Source: Dyadobacter endophyticus | GTDB taxonomy: Bacteria > Bacteroidota > Bacteroidia > Cytophagales > Spirosomataceae | Reading direction: 5' to 3' | Assembly: GCF_014641595.1 (NCBI RefSeq) | Contig: NZ_BMIA01000002.1 | Location: 1,116,001-1,180,000 of the forward strand | Length of the DNA stretch: 64,000 nt | In this document: one piece after another, positions 18,781-27,333 of the stretch | Position numbering within the stretch: the first letter of the stretch is position 1 | How the letters are laid out: each line of letters begins with the position of its first letter | Made by a program: the position numbers and the translations under genes | The notes under the pieces: generated by a model | What the model was told of the DNA's origin: nothing | The model's input: only the letters and a program-made list of their open reading frames with translations | Databases searched by the model: none

Positions 18781-18816
18781 AATGTGAAAGGGGGTGAAAA
18801 GACTCCCTTTCACATT
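18781..18816. terminator. Bidirectional terminator between ABC-F and Uma2 genes
   Basis: Perfect 12-bp stem (AATGTGAAAGGG / CCCTTTCACATT) with a 12-base loop, followed by TTTT on the plus strand. The right arm abuts the stop codon of the convergent Uma2 gene at 18817. Confidence 0.75.
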
Positions 18817-19395
18817 TTACATCAAGCTTATCGTTTGCCCGTAAATGGTCGTCATTTGTAACGCGAGGCCAATATGGCCGATTTTAATAGTCCCACCAAT
18901 GTCATAGGCAGCCGACGAAACAAACCACACGCCATCATCGCTTTTGCGGTAAACCTGTGCCCCTACCTGCTGGGAATCAACCAGGACATATTCTGTCAAA
19001 GATTTCAGACTTTGATATAAGTAAAACTTTTTTCCCTGATCATAACTCCCGGTACTTGGCGATAACACTTCGACAATCACGGAAGGATTGAGTAGCGTAT
19101 CCAGATGATCGTCAAGAAATTCTGGCTTACCGCAAACTATTAGGAGATCTGGGTAGGTATATAAAGTGTTCTCGGGGATATGGACACGCATGTCGCTGGA
19201 TAAGCTTTCACAGTTCTTCCCTTTGAGAAAACCACCTATCTCGATGGAAAGGTTCTCCTTAATCCGATTGTGATTAAATCTCGCTCCCGACATCGCAAAT
19301 ATCTCCCCCCGATAGTACTCGCTTTTGTACTCGGCGGCGCGTTCCAGTTCAAGATATTCTTCTTGCGTGTACATTTTGATCGCTACTGCAGTCAT
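18817..19395 (-). CDS. Uma2 family (DUF820) putative restriction endonuclease-fold protein
   Basis: 192 residues of the Uma2/DUF820 family, which has a PD-(D/E)XK nuclease-like fold. Landmarks are the N-terminal YTQEEYLELER, YKSEYYRGEIFAMSGA (conserved Glu-containing strand), HNRIKENL, YPDLLIVCG (the catalytic Asp of the PD motif) and PSVIVEVLSPST (the ExK-like position, with Glu and a following Val instead of Lys), then YDQGKKFYLYQSLKSLTEYVLVD. Biological role of the family is unsettled, and it is very abundant in cyanobacteria and Cytophagales. It stands alone here, with no methylase or toxin partner. Confidence 0.8.
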   Translation of the reverse strand: MTAVAIKMYTQEEYLELERAAEYKSEYYRGEIFAMSGARFNHNRIKENLSIEIGGFLKGKNCESLSSDMRVHIPENTLYTYPDLLIVCGKPEFLDDHLDTLLNPSVIVEVLSPSTGSYDQGKKFYLYQSLKSLTEYVLVDSQQVGAQVYRKSDDGVWFVSSAAYDIGGTIKIGHIGLALQMTTIYGQTISLM

Positions 19396-19494
19396 CCTTT
19401 CTAATCAAAAATAGTTAATAATCTTCAAATCACCTTTTCCAAACTATATGTACCTTACCGTAAAAAGTATCGTTAGTCATTTAAAAATCCCGAA

Positions 19495-20775
19495 ATGCGT
19501 TTAGTCCTATCGATAGTCCTTTTTCTCTTTTGCACACACGCTTACGCGCAGCCGCAGGGGCTTCGCCTGGAAGATTTTATTTATCAGGACAAGATCAAAA
19601 CCGTGCTTTTGTACCCGGCTCTCGACGATCCTGAAACGCCTACCCGCCTGCTTACGCCACCTATCACGCCATTAAATAACCCCGCGCCGCTGGTACTCGA
19701 ATTCGACGATCTGACCGGCCAGCCCGAGGGTTATCGCGCCAAAATCATCCATTGCAATGCAGATTGGACCAAGTCCAACCTGAACGATATTGAATTCACT
19801 TACGAATTCAATGAATATCCTGTCATTAGATACGATCAGTCGTTCAGCACGAAGGTTCCTTACACGCATTACCGTTTCGAATTGCCTAAATTGAAGCTCC
19901 CGGGCAATTATGTAGTCTATGTGTTTTCCGACCGGGACAGAAAACTAATGTTCAGCCGGCGGTTTATGCATTATCAACCGCGCGTAAGCATTAGCGCGCA
20001 AGCCCGCTTTTCGCAGGGTATCGAACAGCAGTTCTCGGATCAGCAGATCGATTTCTCAGTTGATTACAAAGGTTACCAGCTCGTTGCGCCACAAACAGAT
20101 CTGAAGGTGGTGATTCGTAAGAACTTCCGCTGGGACCAGGCGAAGACAAACTACAAGCCAACCAATGTGCGGCCATTTGACCAGAAGCTGGAATACACTT
20201 TTTTTGACCTTGAAAACACATTCCAGGGCGGAAACGAATTCAGGTATTTCGATAGCCGCTCGCTTACCGGCCGTGGATATGGTGTAAACGAGATCGAACG
20301 AACGGACGAGTTCACAAAGCTATTCCTCTTTCCCGATAAGCCACGAGCGCACGTCCCCTATGTGCAAATAGATGACTTTAATGGCCAGTATATTGTCGAT
20401 CAGCGCGAATCGGGGCGCGGAAGTGTAGAGGCCGATTATACGCCCGTGGTATTTACATTAAAAACAGAGGAAGATCCTGGCGCGATATTTTATGTAAATG
20501 GCGCTTTCAACCTCTGGCAACTCACCGACCATAACAAAATGACATATGACGCCACCGCACAGGCTTATCAGGTCGAAATGATGGTTAAGCAGGGTGTGAT
20601 CAACTATAACTACACCATGGTCAGAGGCAATCAGAAGCCGGATGAGTCTTACATTGAAGGAAATTTCGCCGCTACCGAAAACGACTATGACATATTGATC
20701 TATCACCGCCCGCCTGCCAGCCGGGCCGATCTGCTCGTCGGCTACCGCACCGTGGAATGGAACCGGCGGCGTTAA
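19495..20775 (+). CDS. Type IX secretion system plug protein (DUF5103)
   Basis: 426 residues with a Sec signal peptide (MRLVLSIVLFLFCTHAYA, cleavage near residue 18). The mature protein matches the DUF5103 family, recognised as the plug domain that closes the periplasmic side of the SprA translocon of the Bacteroidota type IX secretion system. Characteristic segments are LRLEDFIYQDKIKTVLLYP, PLVLEFDDLTGQPEGYRAKIIHCNADW, a central beta region with SFSTKVPYTHYRFELP, and a C-terminal E-set-like part (FYVNGAFNLWQ). It lies upstream of a small acidic hypothetical gene, 12 bases apart, probably co-transcribed. Presence of this gene implies the cell carries T9SS. Confidence 0.85.
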   Translation: MRLVLSIVLFLFCTHAYAQPQGLRLEDFIYQDKIKTVLLYPALDDPETPTRLLTPPITPLNNPAPLVLEFDDLTGQPEGYRAKIIHCNADWTKSNLNDIEFTYEFNEYPVIRYDQSFSTKVPYTHYRFELPKLKLPGNYVVYVFSDRDRKLMFSRRFMHYQPRVSISAQARFSQGIEQQFSDQQIDFSVDYKGYQLVAPQTDLKVVIRKNFRWDQAKTNYKPTNVRPFDQKLEYTFFDLENTFQGGNEFRYFDSRSLTGRGYGVNEIERTDEFTKLFLFPDKPRAHVPYVQIDDFNGQYIVDQRESGRGSVEADYTPVVFTLKTEEDPGAIFYVNGAFNLWQLTDHNKMTYDATAQAYQVEMMVKQGVINYNYTMVRGNQKPDESYIEGNFAATENDYDILIYHRPPASRADLLVGYRTVEWNRRR

Positions 20776-20787
20776 CTACTTAACGTT

Positions 20788-21183
20788 ATGAAATCATCAG
20801 CAAACAGCGTCTACCTCACATCGAACCTCTCGATCACCAACGACGAGAATTACATCATCGACTGCCTGGTCGATCACGATGAAATGCCTGCCAATTTCGA
20901 GGCCAGTCATGTCATCAGTTTCTATGTGCAGACAGAGCTTTGCCTGGTGCTCTATTTCCCCCAGTTAGACGACCGAGGTTTTCAGATGTATATCGTAGAA
21001 GATTTCTCACAGAATATCGACGATCTTGTCTTTCTGCGGGAGATGTTCATGCAGCTGGTCAATGAAGGGCATAATCCGGAGATTTTCAAAAAAGCACATT
21101 ACAAGGTGGATAGCATTCTGCATATGGCCAAAACGCTTCGAGCGGTGATCCATAAGGACGCTCCGGATTATTATGAAGATTAA
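20788..21183 (+). CDS. Hypothetical acidic protein downstream of the T9SS plug gene
   Basis: 131 residues, no signal peptide, acidic, mixed alpha/beta. I do not recognise a family. The first ~75 residues look beta-rich, with a hydrophobic LCLVLYFPQLDDRGFQMYIVEDF core; the remainder is helical and ends in DAPDYYED. It starts 12 bases after the plug-protein stop, so it is likely co-expressed; a functional link with secretion is only inferred from position. A strong stem-loop follows it. Confidence 0.6.
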   Translation: MKSSANSVYLTSNLSITNDENYIIDCLVDHDEMPANFEASHVISFYVQTELCLVLYFPQLDDRGFQMYIVEDFSQNIDDLVFLREMFMQLVNEGHNPEIFKKAHYKVDSILHMAKTLRAVIHKDAPDYYED

Positions 21184-21188
21184 TAGGT

Positions 21189-21223
21189 AAAAAAAACAAA
21201 GAGCGGCACATGGCCGCTCTTTG
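21189..21223 (-). terminator. Rho-independent terminator for ychF (usable on both strands)
   Basis: An 11-bp perfect stem (CAAAGAGCGGC / GCCGCTCTTTG, 21197-21207 and 21213-21223) with a 5-base loop. Eight A residues at 21189-21196 form the U-tract on the minus strand, downstream of ychF. It can also stop plus-strand transcripts ending at 21183. Confidence 0.8.
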
Positions 21224-21245
21224 AATATCTCAATGAATTTAAAAA

Positions 21246-22346
21246 CTATACGTTGAAACGGAAGTGCATAATATCGCCATCCGCCACGATATATTCCTTG
21301 CCTTCCACCGCCATTTTACCAGCCTCTTTTACGGCAGGTTCCGTCTTGTAATGCTCATAATCGGCAATTTTAATTACCTCAGCACGAATGAAGCCTTTTT
21401 CAAAGTCGCTGTGGATTACTCCGGCGGCTTGTGGTGCTTTCCAACCCTTCACGATCGTCCAGGCGCGAACTTCCTTCACACCCGCAGTGAAATAGGTAAT
21501 GAGGTTCAAAAGTGCATAAGAAGCCTTAATCAGCTTACTTAAACCTGATTCCGTCAATCCATATTCGCTCAGGAACATCTCGTGTTCTTCGGGATCTTCG
21601 ATTTCGGAGATCTGGGATTCGATAGCCGCGCAAAGTACGATCACATCCGCACCTTCATGTTTTACAGCCTCTCTCAGTTTTTCAGAATATTCGTTTCCGG
21701 TAAGCATCGAGCCTTCGTCCACATTCGCCACATATAGCACAGGTTTTGCAGTCAGCAATTGCAAATCGCCGATAACCGATTCCTTGGTCTCCGCATCGAT
21801 TTCAACACTTCTCGCATTCTTTCCTTCTTCGAGCGTCGATTTATACTTTTTCAACCATTCCAATTCGGCCTTCGCCTTGGCGTCGCCTGCGCGAGCCCCT
21901 TTTTCCGTCTTCTGGATCTTCTTCTCGATCGATTCCAGGTCTTTCAGCTGCAACTCGGCATCGATAATTTCCTTGTCGAAAACCGGGTCTACGCGGCCTT
22001 CCACGTGCACAACGTTGTCGTCGGCAAAACAGCGTACCACGTGTACGATCGCATCCACTTCACGAATATTAGCCAAAAACTTGTTGCCTAATCCCGCCCC
22101 CTGGCTCGCGCCTTTCACCAGACCCGCGATGTCCACAAATTCAATGATCGTCGGGATCACCTTTTGAGGACTAACCAGCTTGGTAAGGGTGTCCAGGCGT
22201 TCGTCCGGAACGGTCACAACGCCCACATTGGGCTCTATGGTGCAAAAAGGGTAATTGGCAGCTTCGGCTTTGCCGGTAGAAATGGCATTAAAAAGGGTGG
22301 ATTTCCCAACGTTCGGCAATCCGACAATCCCACATTGAAGACTCAT
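21246..22346 (-). CDS. ychF: Ribosome-binding ATPase YchF (Obg-family)
   Basis: Obg-related P-loop protein of 366 residues that hydrolyses ATP rather than GTP, associates with ribosomes and is involved in stress responses in other bacteria. The start is the ATG at 22346: MSLQCGIVGLPNVGKST begins directly with the G1 P-loop. A longer reading would run upstream into the promoter. Other landmarks are FCTIEPNVGVV (switch I), DIAGLVKGASQGAGLGNKFL (G3), a coiled-coil insertion (residues ~130-195), and the VANVDE replacement of the GTP-specific NKxD motif. The C-terminal TGS domain (RAWTIVKGWKAPQAAG...HSDFEKGFIRAEV) is intact. Core gene with normal length. Confidence 0.95.
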   Translation of the reverse strand: MSLQCGIVGLPNVGKSTLFNAISTGKAEAANYPFCTIEPNVGVVTVPDERLDTLTKLVSPQKVIPTIIEFVDIAGLVKGASQGAGLGNKFLANIREVDAIVHVVRCFADDNVVHVEGRVDPVFDKEIIDAELQLKDLESIEKKIQKTEKGARAGDAKAKAELEWLKKYKSTLEEGKNARSVEIDAETKESVIGDLQLLTAKPVLYVANVDEGSMLTGNEYSEKLREAVKHEGADVIVLCAAIESQISEIEDPEEHEMFLSEYGLTESGLSKLIKASYALLNLITYFTAGVKEVRAWTIVKGWKAPQAAGVIHSDFEKGFIRAEVIKIADYEHYKTEPAVKEAGKMAVEGKEYIVADGDIMHFRFNV

Positions 22347-22427
22347 ATATGAATGGTAAGCAGTGAACGGCGGCCTCATACCTGCCTGGAAAGCAAAGCA
22401 TGCCCGCCTGCTGAATAATAATTTTCG

Positions 22428-22435
22428 CAAAATTA
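22428..22435 (-). promoter_or_regulatory. -7 element for ychF (TAATTTTG on the minus strand)
   Basis: The plus strand reads CAAAATTA, the reverse complement of a TAnnTTTG box. It is 82 bases upstream of the ychF ATG at 22346, giving a leader of roughly 75 bases and supporting that start. Confidence 0.45.
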
Positions 22436-22451
22436 CTATTTAGCAGGTACA

Positions 22452-22487
22452 AAAACCAAAAGCCTTCGTAATCAATTGCGAAGGCTT
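22452..22487 (-). terminator. Terminator of the Pur-alpha-like gene
   Basis: Perfect 9-bp stem (AAGCCTTCG / CGAAGGCTT, 22460-22468 and 22479-22487) with a 10-base loop, followed on the minus strand by TTGGTTTTT. It separates the DUF3276 gene from ychF. Confidence 0.7.
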
Positions 22488-22507
22488 CTATTCAATATCT
22501 TAATTTC

Positions 22508-22828
22508 TTAATCCCACTTCAGGTCCGACTCTCCTACTACGTCTACCTCGTCTGCTTTGGATTCAAATTGCGAGAAGTCAACCTCCGGCATCAACTCTGT
22601 TTTCACGTGATCAACCGCTTCTTTCAATGCCTCCACGAACTTGTCAAAGTCCTCCTTGTACAAAAACATCTTGTGTTTCTCGTACGTAAATCCGTCTCCC
22701 TGAGGGTGGCGACGGCTTTCTGTGATGGTAAGATAGTAATCGTTAGATCGCGTAGAGCGAACATCGAAGAAGTAAGTCCGTTTTCCCGCCCTGACCCTTT
22801 TGGAGTAGATTTGCTCTCTGTCTTCCAC
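22508..22828 (-). CDS. DUF3276 Pur-alpha-like nucleic-acid-binding protein
   Basis: Small single-PUR-domain protein of 106 residues, a Bacteroidota/spirochaete relative of the eukaryotic Pur-alpha family that binds single-stranded DNA or RNA. The core is SKRVRAGKRTYFFDVRSTRS, NDYYLTITESRRH and KHKMFLYKEDFDKFVEALKEA, the beta-beta-beta-beta-alpha PUR repeat. The C-terminal tail is acidic. The start is uncertain: no ATG precedes the conserved core; the GTG at 22828 gives MEDREQIYSKRVR, similar to family starts, while a TTG at 22855 would add nine residues. It has its own downstream terminator. Confidence 0.85.
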   Translation of the reverse strand: MEDREQIYSKRVRAGKRTYFFDVRSTRSNDYYLTITESRRHPQGDGFTYEKHKMFLYKEDFDKFVEALKEAVDHVKTELMPEVDFSQFESKADEVDVVGESDLKWD

Positions 22829-22993
22829 TATGTTTAGTTTTAAATAGGTTTCCAAACGCTAAAATATAAAGTTTATTGCTGCTTCCAAAAAAACCGGAAC
22901 ATATTAGCGATTTGCCGGTTGAGGGTTACAAGCTTAGCTGCTAACCGCGATCAAATTAACTGAAACTTTGCTGGTTTGTTTCGAACTTTTTAC

Positions 22994-23001
22994 TAGTTTT
23001 G
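22994..23001 (+). promoter_or_regulatory. -7 element (TAGTTTTG) upstream of rlpA
   Basis: Matches TAnnTTTG; a TTTG at 22967-22970 lies 23 bases upstream as a possible -33 element. The leader to the ATG at 23095 would be about 90 bases. Confidence 0.4.
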
Positions 23002-23094
23002 AAATTCGTGGGTTTTAAAATTGATCTGAAACACCAAAGGAAGATATGAGATAAGGAACTTTTACCTTATTATGTTTCACCTAATACCAGAAAA

Positions 23095-23550
23095 ATGACT
23101 TATCGTCGAATTCTGATTCTCACCATGTTAGCGTTTGTCGCGCTGTTACCGGAAGCCATCGCTCAGGTAAAACTCGGCAAAACGGAAACCGGAAATGCCT
23201 CCTACTACTCGGCGCGGTTTCACGGCAGGAAAACCTCTTTCGGGGAAGTACATAAAAGCAGTGAATTGCTGGCCGCCCATCGGAGCTATCCGCTCAATAC
23301 CATGCTAGAAGTGACGAATCTGGAAAACGACGAAAAAGTGATCGTGAGAGTCAACGACCGCGGGCCGTTTTCAAAGCACCGTGTGATCGACCTCAGTAAG
23401 GAAGCAGCCCGCCTGCTGGGCATTCTTGCCAAAGGTGTTGCCAACGTTTCGATCAGGGTTGTGGGAATGGAAGGAATGGTGCTCTTGTCACCCAACGAAG
23501 AAATCGACCCCAAATCGGGCAAAGTTATTTCCATGAGAAGTAAGCCTTGA
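23095..23550 (+). CDS. rlpA: RlpA-like septal ring lytic transglycosylase family protein
   Basis: 151 residues: signal peptide (cleavage after IAQ, about residue 23), then a double-psi beta-barrel domain. Diagnostic segments are GNASYYSARFHGRKTSFGE (conserved Glu), YPLNTMLEVTNL and VRVNDRGPF with the catalytic-type Asp, then RVIDLSKEAARLLG. RlpA proteins cleave denuded peptidoglycan glycans in Pseudomonas; in many species the activity is unproven. The SPOR domain found in proteobacterial RlpA is missing. The signal lacks a lipobox Cys, so it should be soluble in the periplasm. DUF58 gene starts eight bases after its stop, suggesting an operon. Confidence 0.85.
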   Translation: MTYRRILILTMLAFVALLPEAIAQVKLGKTETGNASYYSARFHGRKTSFGEVHKSSELLAAHRSYPLNTMLEVTNLENDEKVIVRVNDRGPFSKHRVIDLSKEAARLLGILAKGVANVSIRVVGMEGMVLLSPNEEIDPKSGKVISMRSKP

Positions 23551-23557
23551 CGCAATA

Positions 23558-24472
23558 ATGAGTGTCCGCCAACTGGATCTGGCCAAGGTCAGAGAATTCG
23601 GAAACCTGGAATTTCTTGCAAAACAGTTGGTAGAAGGTTTTATCACCGGCCTTCACAAGTCCCCGTTTCACGGCTTTTCAGTCGAATTTGCCGAACATCA
23701 ACTTTACAACACCGGCGAATCCACGCGGAATATCGACTGGAAGGTATTTGCTAAAACGGACCGGCTCTACGTAAAGCGTTACGAAGAAGAAACTAACCTG
23801 CGTTGCCATATTTTGCTCGATACGTCGTCTTCGATGTATTATCCGGAAGACAATTATGGCAAAATGACGTTCAGCGTCATGGCTGCGGCAAGCCTGACCT
23901 ATTTGCTGCAACGGCAGAAAGACGCCGTGAGTCTCTGCACATTTGCTGAACAGATCGAAGTACAAACGGCGGTAAAATCCACGCCCTCGCATGTACATAA
24001 GATCATGCTCGAACTGGAACAACAGCTGCAAACCAACCGTCCGCTCCTCAAAACTTCGGTATCCGATGTCCTGCATCAGATTGCCGAAAAAATCCATAAA
24101 CGGTCGCTGGTGGTCATTTTCAGCGACATGTTTGATAATCTGGAAGAAGCGGAAAAGATCTTCTCTGCATTGCAGCACTTACGGCATAACCTCCACGAGG
24201 TGCTGCTTTTCCACGTCACTGATCGTAAAACGGAGGAGAATTTCGCCTTCGAAAACCGGCCTTACGAGTTCGTCGACCTCGAAACAGGTGAAAAAATCAA
24301 AGTCCAGCCTGAACAGGTACGCGAATCTTACCAACAGTTTGTGGGCGATTTTTACCAGAAGCTGAAACTGAAATGCGGGCAATATAAGATCGACTTCATC
24401 GAAGCGGATATTGCCAAAGGCTTCGATCCTGTATTACTCGCTTATTTAGTGAAGCATTCCAAAATGCGGTAA
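23558..24472 (+). CDS. DUF58 domain protein with von Willebrand A-like core
   Basis: 304 residues. The N-terminal GFSVEFAEHQLYNTGESTRNIDWKVFAKTDRLYVKRYEEETNL is the DUF58 signature. A vWA-like domain follows with HILLDTSSSMYYP, which is the DxSxS metal-ion-dependent adhesion motif. No membrane segment is visible. DUF58 proteins usually stand in MoxR AAA-ATPase clusters as scaffolds for metal-dependent assembly or envelope stress; here there is no moxR neighbour in the window. It is linked instead to an rlpA gene eight bases upstream. Ends convergent with radA. Confidence 0.8.
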   Translation: MSVRQLDLAKVREFGNLEFLAKQLVEGFITGLHKSPFHGFSVEFAEHQLYNTGESTRNIDWKVFAKTDRLYVKRYEEETNLRCHILLDTSSSMYYPEDNYGKMTFSVMAAASLTYLLQRQKDAVSLCTFAEQIEVQTAVKSTPSHVHKIMLELEQQLQTNRPLLKTSVSDVLHQIAEKIHKRSLVVIFSDMFDNLEEAEKIFSALQHLRHNLHEVLLFHVTDRKTEENFAFENRPYEFVDLETGEKIKVQPEQVRESYQQFVGDFYQKLKLKCGQYKIDFIEADIAKGFDPVLLAYLVKHSKMR

Positions 24473-24499
24473 ATCTTCCTGAATGCCGGATACTCAAAG

Positions 24500-25873
24500 C
24501 TATTGATTCAGAAAGAGTGACATAAAAAGCTCGTCGAGATGCGCCACGGGAATGATCTCGATTTTCCCACGTTTCAAATCCAGGCCTTTGCTGTTGTATT
24601 TTGAGATGTAAATCTTCTTAAAACCTAGTTTTTCAGACTCGGAAATACGGTTCTCAATTCGGTTCACAGCCCTTACTTCTCCGCCCAGTCCGACTTCCGC
24701 CGCAAAACATACGGATGGAGGAATGAATTTATCCTCGTAGGAAGAAACCAGCGACGCCACTACAGCCAAATCAATCGCGGGATCTTCTACTTTCAAACCG
24801 CCCGCGACATTTAGGAAAACATCCTGCACACCCAGCCTGAAACCTCCCCTTTTTTCCAAAACAGCCAGCAACATTTGCAAGCGTTTCGCATCAAAGCCGG
24901 TACTGCTCCGCTGCGGGGTTCCGTAGGTCGCGACGCTCACCAGTGATTGTATCTCCACCAGCAATGGGCGGTTCCCCTCCATCATCGAACCAATCGCGAT
25001 GCCGCTAACGGGCTCATCGCGCTGCGAGATCAGGATTTCGGAAGGATTGCTTACCTGGCGAAGGCCCGTTCCCTGCATTTCATATATACCGAGCTCAGAA
25101 GTGCTACCGAAACGGTTCTTCATGGTGCGTAAAATCCGGTAAGTATTGTGCCGGTCGCCTTCGAATTGGAGCACGGTGTCTACCATGTGTTCCAGTACTT
25201 TCGGTCCGGCCAGCGAGCCGTCTTTGGTAATATGGCCTATCAGGAACACTGGCACACCCATTTCCTTCGCGTACTTCATAAACTCGGCCGTGCATTCACG
25301 CACCTGCGACACACTGCCCGCGCCCGACTCGATGTAAGTCGACTGCATGGTTTGAATAGAATCAACAATGAGTATTTCAGGTTGAAAATCTTCTATCTGC
25401 CTGAAAATATTCTGAGTTTGGGTGTCAGTGAGGATAAAGCAATTGTCGCTTTTGGCTGTCATGCGCTCAGCCCGCATCTTGATCTGCGCCTCCGATTCCT
25501 CACCCGATACGTACAGCACCTTTTTATTTGAAAGCGTCAGCGCGATTTGCAGCATGAGGGTCGACTTTCCGATTCCCGGCTCCCCGCCGATCAGTACCAG
25601 AGAGCCTGGCACGATACCTCCACCGAGTACACGGTTCAGTTCCTCATCGAATGTGCGGATACGCGGCTCATTTTCGTAGACAATTTCGGCAATCGCCCGC
25701 GGACGACTTGCCAGATTTACCGATTTCCAGGAAACCGCTGTTTTCTTGTCGTCTTTTTCAATAACTTCCTGTACGAACGTATTCCACTCGCCGCACGACG
25801 GACATCTGCCGACCCATTTTGGCGAATTATACCCACATTCCTGACAAAAATATGCTGTTTTGGCTTTGGCCAT
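24500..25873 (-). CDS. radA: DNA repair protein RadA (Sms)
   Basis: 457-residue RadA, a RecA-related ATPase and branch-migration helicase for recombination intermediates. A zinc finger is formed by Cys10, Cys13, Cys24 and Cys27. Walker A is GEPGIGKST (~residues 95-103), Walker B LIVDSIQT, and the RadA-specific KNRFG motif appears in MKNRFGSTSELG. The C-terminal LonP-like domain includes DVFLNVAGGLKVEDPAIDLAVVASL. All key parts are present and length is normal. It is convergent with the DUF58 gene. Confidence 0.95.
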   Translation of the reverse strand: MAKAKTAYFCQECGYNSPKWVGRCPSCGEWNTFVQEVIEKDDKKTAVSWKSVNLASRPRAIAEIVYENEPRIRTFDEELNRVLGGGIVPGSLVLIGGEPGIGKSTLMLQIALTLSNKKVLYVSGEESEAQIKMRAERMTAKSDNCFILTDTQTQNIFRQIEDFQPEILIVDSIQTMQSTYIESGAGSVSQVRECTAEFMKYAKEMGVPVFLIGHITKDGSLAGPKVLEHMVDTVLQFEGDRHNTYRILRTMKNRFGSTSELGIYEMQGTGLRQVSNPSEILISQRDEPVSGIAIGSMMEGNRPLLVEIQSLVSVATYGTPQRSSTGFDAKRLQMLLAVLEKRGGFRLGVQDVFLNVAGGLKVEDPAIDLAVVASLVSSYEDKFIPPSVCFAAEVGLGGEVRAVNRIENRISESEKLGFKKIYISKYNSKGLDLKRGKIEIIPVAHLDELFMSLFLNQ

Positions 25874-26038
25874 AATAGAATAGTCTAATTTATATCCTCT
25901 TGGTGACTAACGTAATTCGGATGATATTAATCCAATATTTGCATGTTTCGGCCACAAAATCAAAAAAAATATAGGATAGGTATAGTTTTTTGCAAATTGG
26001 CGTTATTAACCTGTTTTACTTAAAAAATCATATTATCC

Positions 26039-26752
26039 ATGGACATCCTAACAAAAGTAGCCTGTGCCTGTTTGCTCTGCATTTTCACATTCTCAAATGT
26101 GCAGGCCCAGAAAAAAGGTTTTGCGTTTGGTATCAAGGGAGGGGTGAACTTGTCGCGGCTTTCAATGGGCGATGTTTTCACGACACGCTACGATGATCAG
26201 GGAAATCCATATCTCGGATATGATGGAAAAGAGGTACGGGATAACCTGAAAGAAAGTTTCAATACCAGGACGGGCGCGGTAGGCGGCATCTGGATGCGCT
26301 TTGGTAAAACGTTGTTCATTCAACCTGAGGTACTGGTATCAACCAAAGGTGGCTCGTTCAAAATAATCCAGCATGACCAGGAAACACCGGTTGAAAAAAC
26401 GATCAATGTCAAATACAGCAATATCGACGTCCCATTACTGATCGGTTTGAAAGGGGGCCCATTCCGGATTCTTGCAGGGCCGGTTACTTCGTTCCGCATC
26501 GGCGACAACCAGCGGCTGCGCGATGCGTTCAAATACTACACTTCCGATTTAAACAATGCAATGTCGCAAGCGACTTTCGGTTACCAGCTCGGCGCGGGTC
26601 TTGACCTTGGCAATTTTAGTCTGGATGTAAGAAAAGAAGGTTCCTTCACCAACCTGGCATCATTTCAGGTAAGCGGCCAGCAGGCAACAGGCGGCTCCGT
26701 GAAGCAGAAAGTAAGTTCCTGGCAGGTGACGTTGGGGTTGAAGATTTTTTAA
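26039..26752 (+). CDS. PorT-family outer-membrane beta-barrel protein
   Basis: 237 residues with a signal peptide (cleavage after VQAQ, about residue 23) and a small eight-strand barrel pattern: KGFAFGIKGGVNLSRLS at the start, alternating aromatic strands, and a C-terminal WQVTLGLKIF ending in Phe, the outer-membrane targeting signal. It resembles the outer membrane beta-barrel (OMP_b-brl_2, PorT-like) proteins abundant in Bacteroidota. Ligand and role are unknown. It is monocistronic, bounded by a downstream terminator. Confidence 0.75.
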   Translation: MDILTKVACACLLCIFTFSNVQAQKKGFAFGIKGGVNLSRLSMGDVFTTRYDDQGNPYLGYDGKEVRDNLKESFNTRTGAVGGIWMRFGKTLFIQPEVLVSTKGGSFKIIQHDQETPVEKTINVKYSNIDVPLLIGLKGGPFRILAGPVTSFRIGDNQRLRDAFKYYTSDLNNAMSQATFGYQLGAGLDLGNFSLDVRKEGSFTNLASFQVSGQQATGGSVKQKVSSWQVTLGLKIF

Positions 26753-26792
26753 TTTTGAATGAGTGAATGACTCATCCCCCAAAAACAAAACG

Positions 26793-26826
26793 AGCAGCCT
26801 TCGATCGAGCGATGGCTGCTGTTTTT
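26793..26826 (+). terminator. Terminator after the PorT-like gene
   Basis: AGCAGCC (26793-26799) pairs with GGCTGCT (26814-26820), with a TCGATCGA-containing loop that can itself fold. G and five T residues follow. It may also serve the convergent LytTR gene, because A-rich sequence lies on its left. Confidence 0.7.
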
Positions 26827-26864
26827 ATGAATAACCCACTAATTTAATTCACCAAAATATCTTC

Positions 26865-27266
26865 TTATGCACTGATGCGAATGAGGTTGGTGTGATCCAG
26901 AAGACCGGACACCTCTTTAATTTTTCTGCGTGATACCACTACTTCTTTGCCGCATGAGAGTTTCAGCATGCGATCGTCTTCCAGACGCTCTACCACGTAG
27001 TCGGCATTCACGAGGTATGATTTATGAACGCGTAGAAATTTATCGCTTAACTGCTCTGCCAGAGATTTCAACGTTTTTGACACCAGGTACTTCTTACCGT
27101 TATTCGTATATATGAATGTATAGTTACCTTCACCTTCAAGGAAAGTGATTACGTCGGGTGTCAAGAAGATCGTTCTGCCCATTGATTGGACTGAGATATA
27201 AGAACGGCTGTCGCTGTATGATCTCTCTGACAGGTTGGGGCGAGTAAAGCTTGGAAAATTTTTCAT
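26865..27266 (-). CDS. LytTR-domain DNA-binding regulator
   Basis: 133 residues when started at the ATG at 27266 (MKNFPSF...). Residues ~35-130 form a LytTR DNA-binding domain: ITFLEGEGNYTFIYTNNGK, LVSKTLKSLAEQL, FLRVHKSYLVNADYV (the conserved RVHRSYLVN motif), then VVVSRRKIKEV. There is no receiver domain and no membrane segment, so it is a stand-alone LytTR protein, not a classical response regulator; the signal it reads is unknown. A -7 box at 27302-27309 supports the chosen start. An array of ACGTA palindromes lies just upstream and may be its own operator. Confidence 0.85.
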   Translation of the reverse strand: MKNFPSFTRPNLSERSYSDSRSYISVQSMGRTIFLTPDVITFLEGEGNYTFIYTNNGKKYLVSKTLKSLAEQLSDKFLRVHKSYLVNADYVVERLEDDRMLKLSCGKEVVVSRRKIKEVSGLLDHTNLIRISA

Positions 27267-27301
27267 GGTAACTACGCTGATATTGTTGTGATTTCTTGTT
27301 T

Positions 27302-27309
27302 CAAAATTA
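27302..27309 (-). promoter_or_regulatory. -7 element for the LytTR gene
   Basis: The plus strand CAAAATTA equals TAATTTTG on the minus strand (TAnnTTTG), 36 bases upstream of the ATG at 27266. Confidence 0.45.
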
Positions 27310-27333
27310 GCACATCGTGTAGTGTTCATGAAA

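Noticed and set aside
22347..22430. 28-residue extension of YchF
   Set aside because: The P-loop of YchF proteins is at the very N-terminus, and the extension overlaps the likely promoter.
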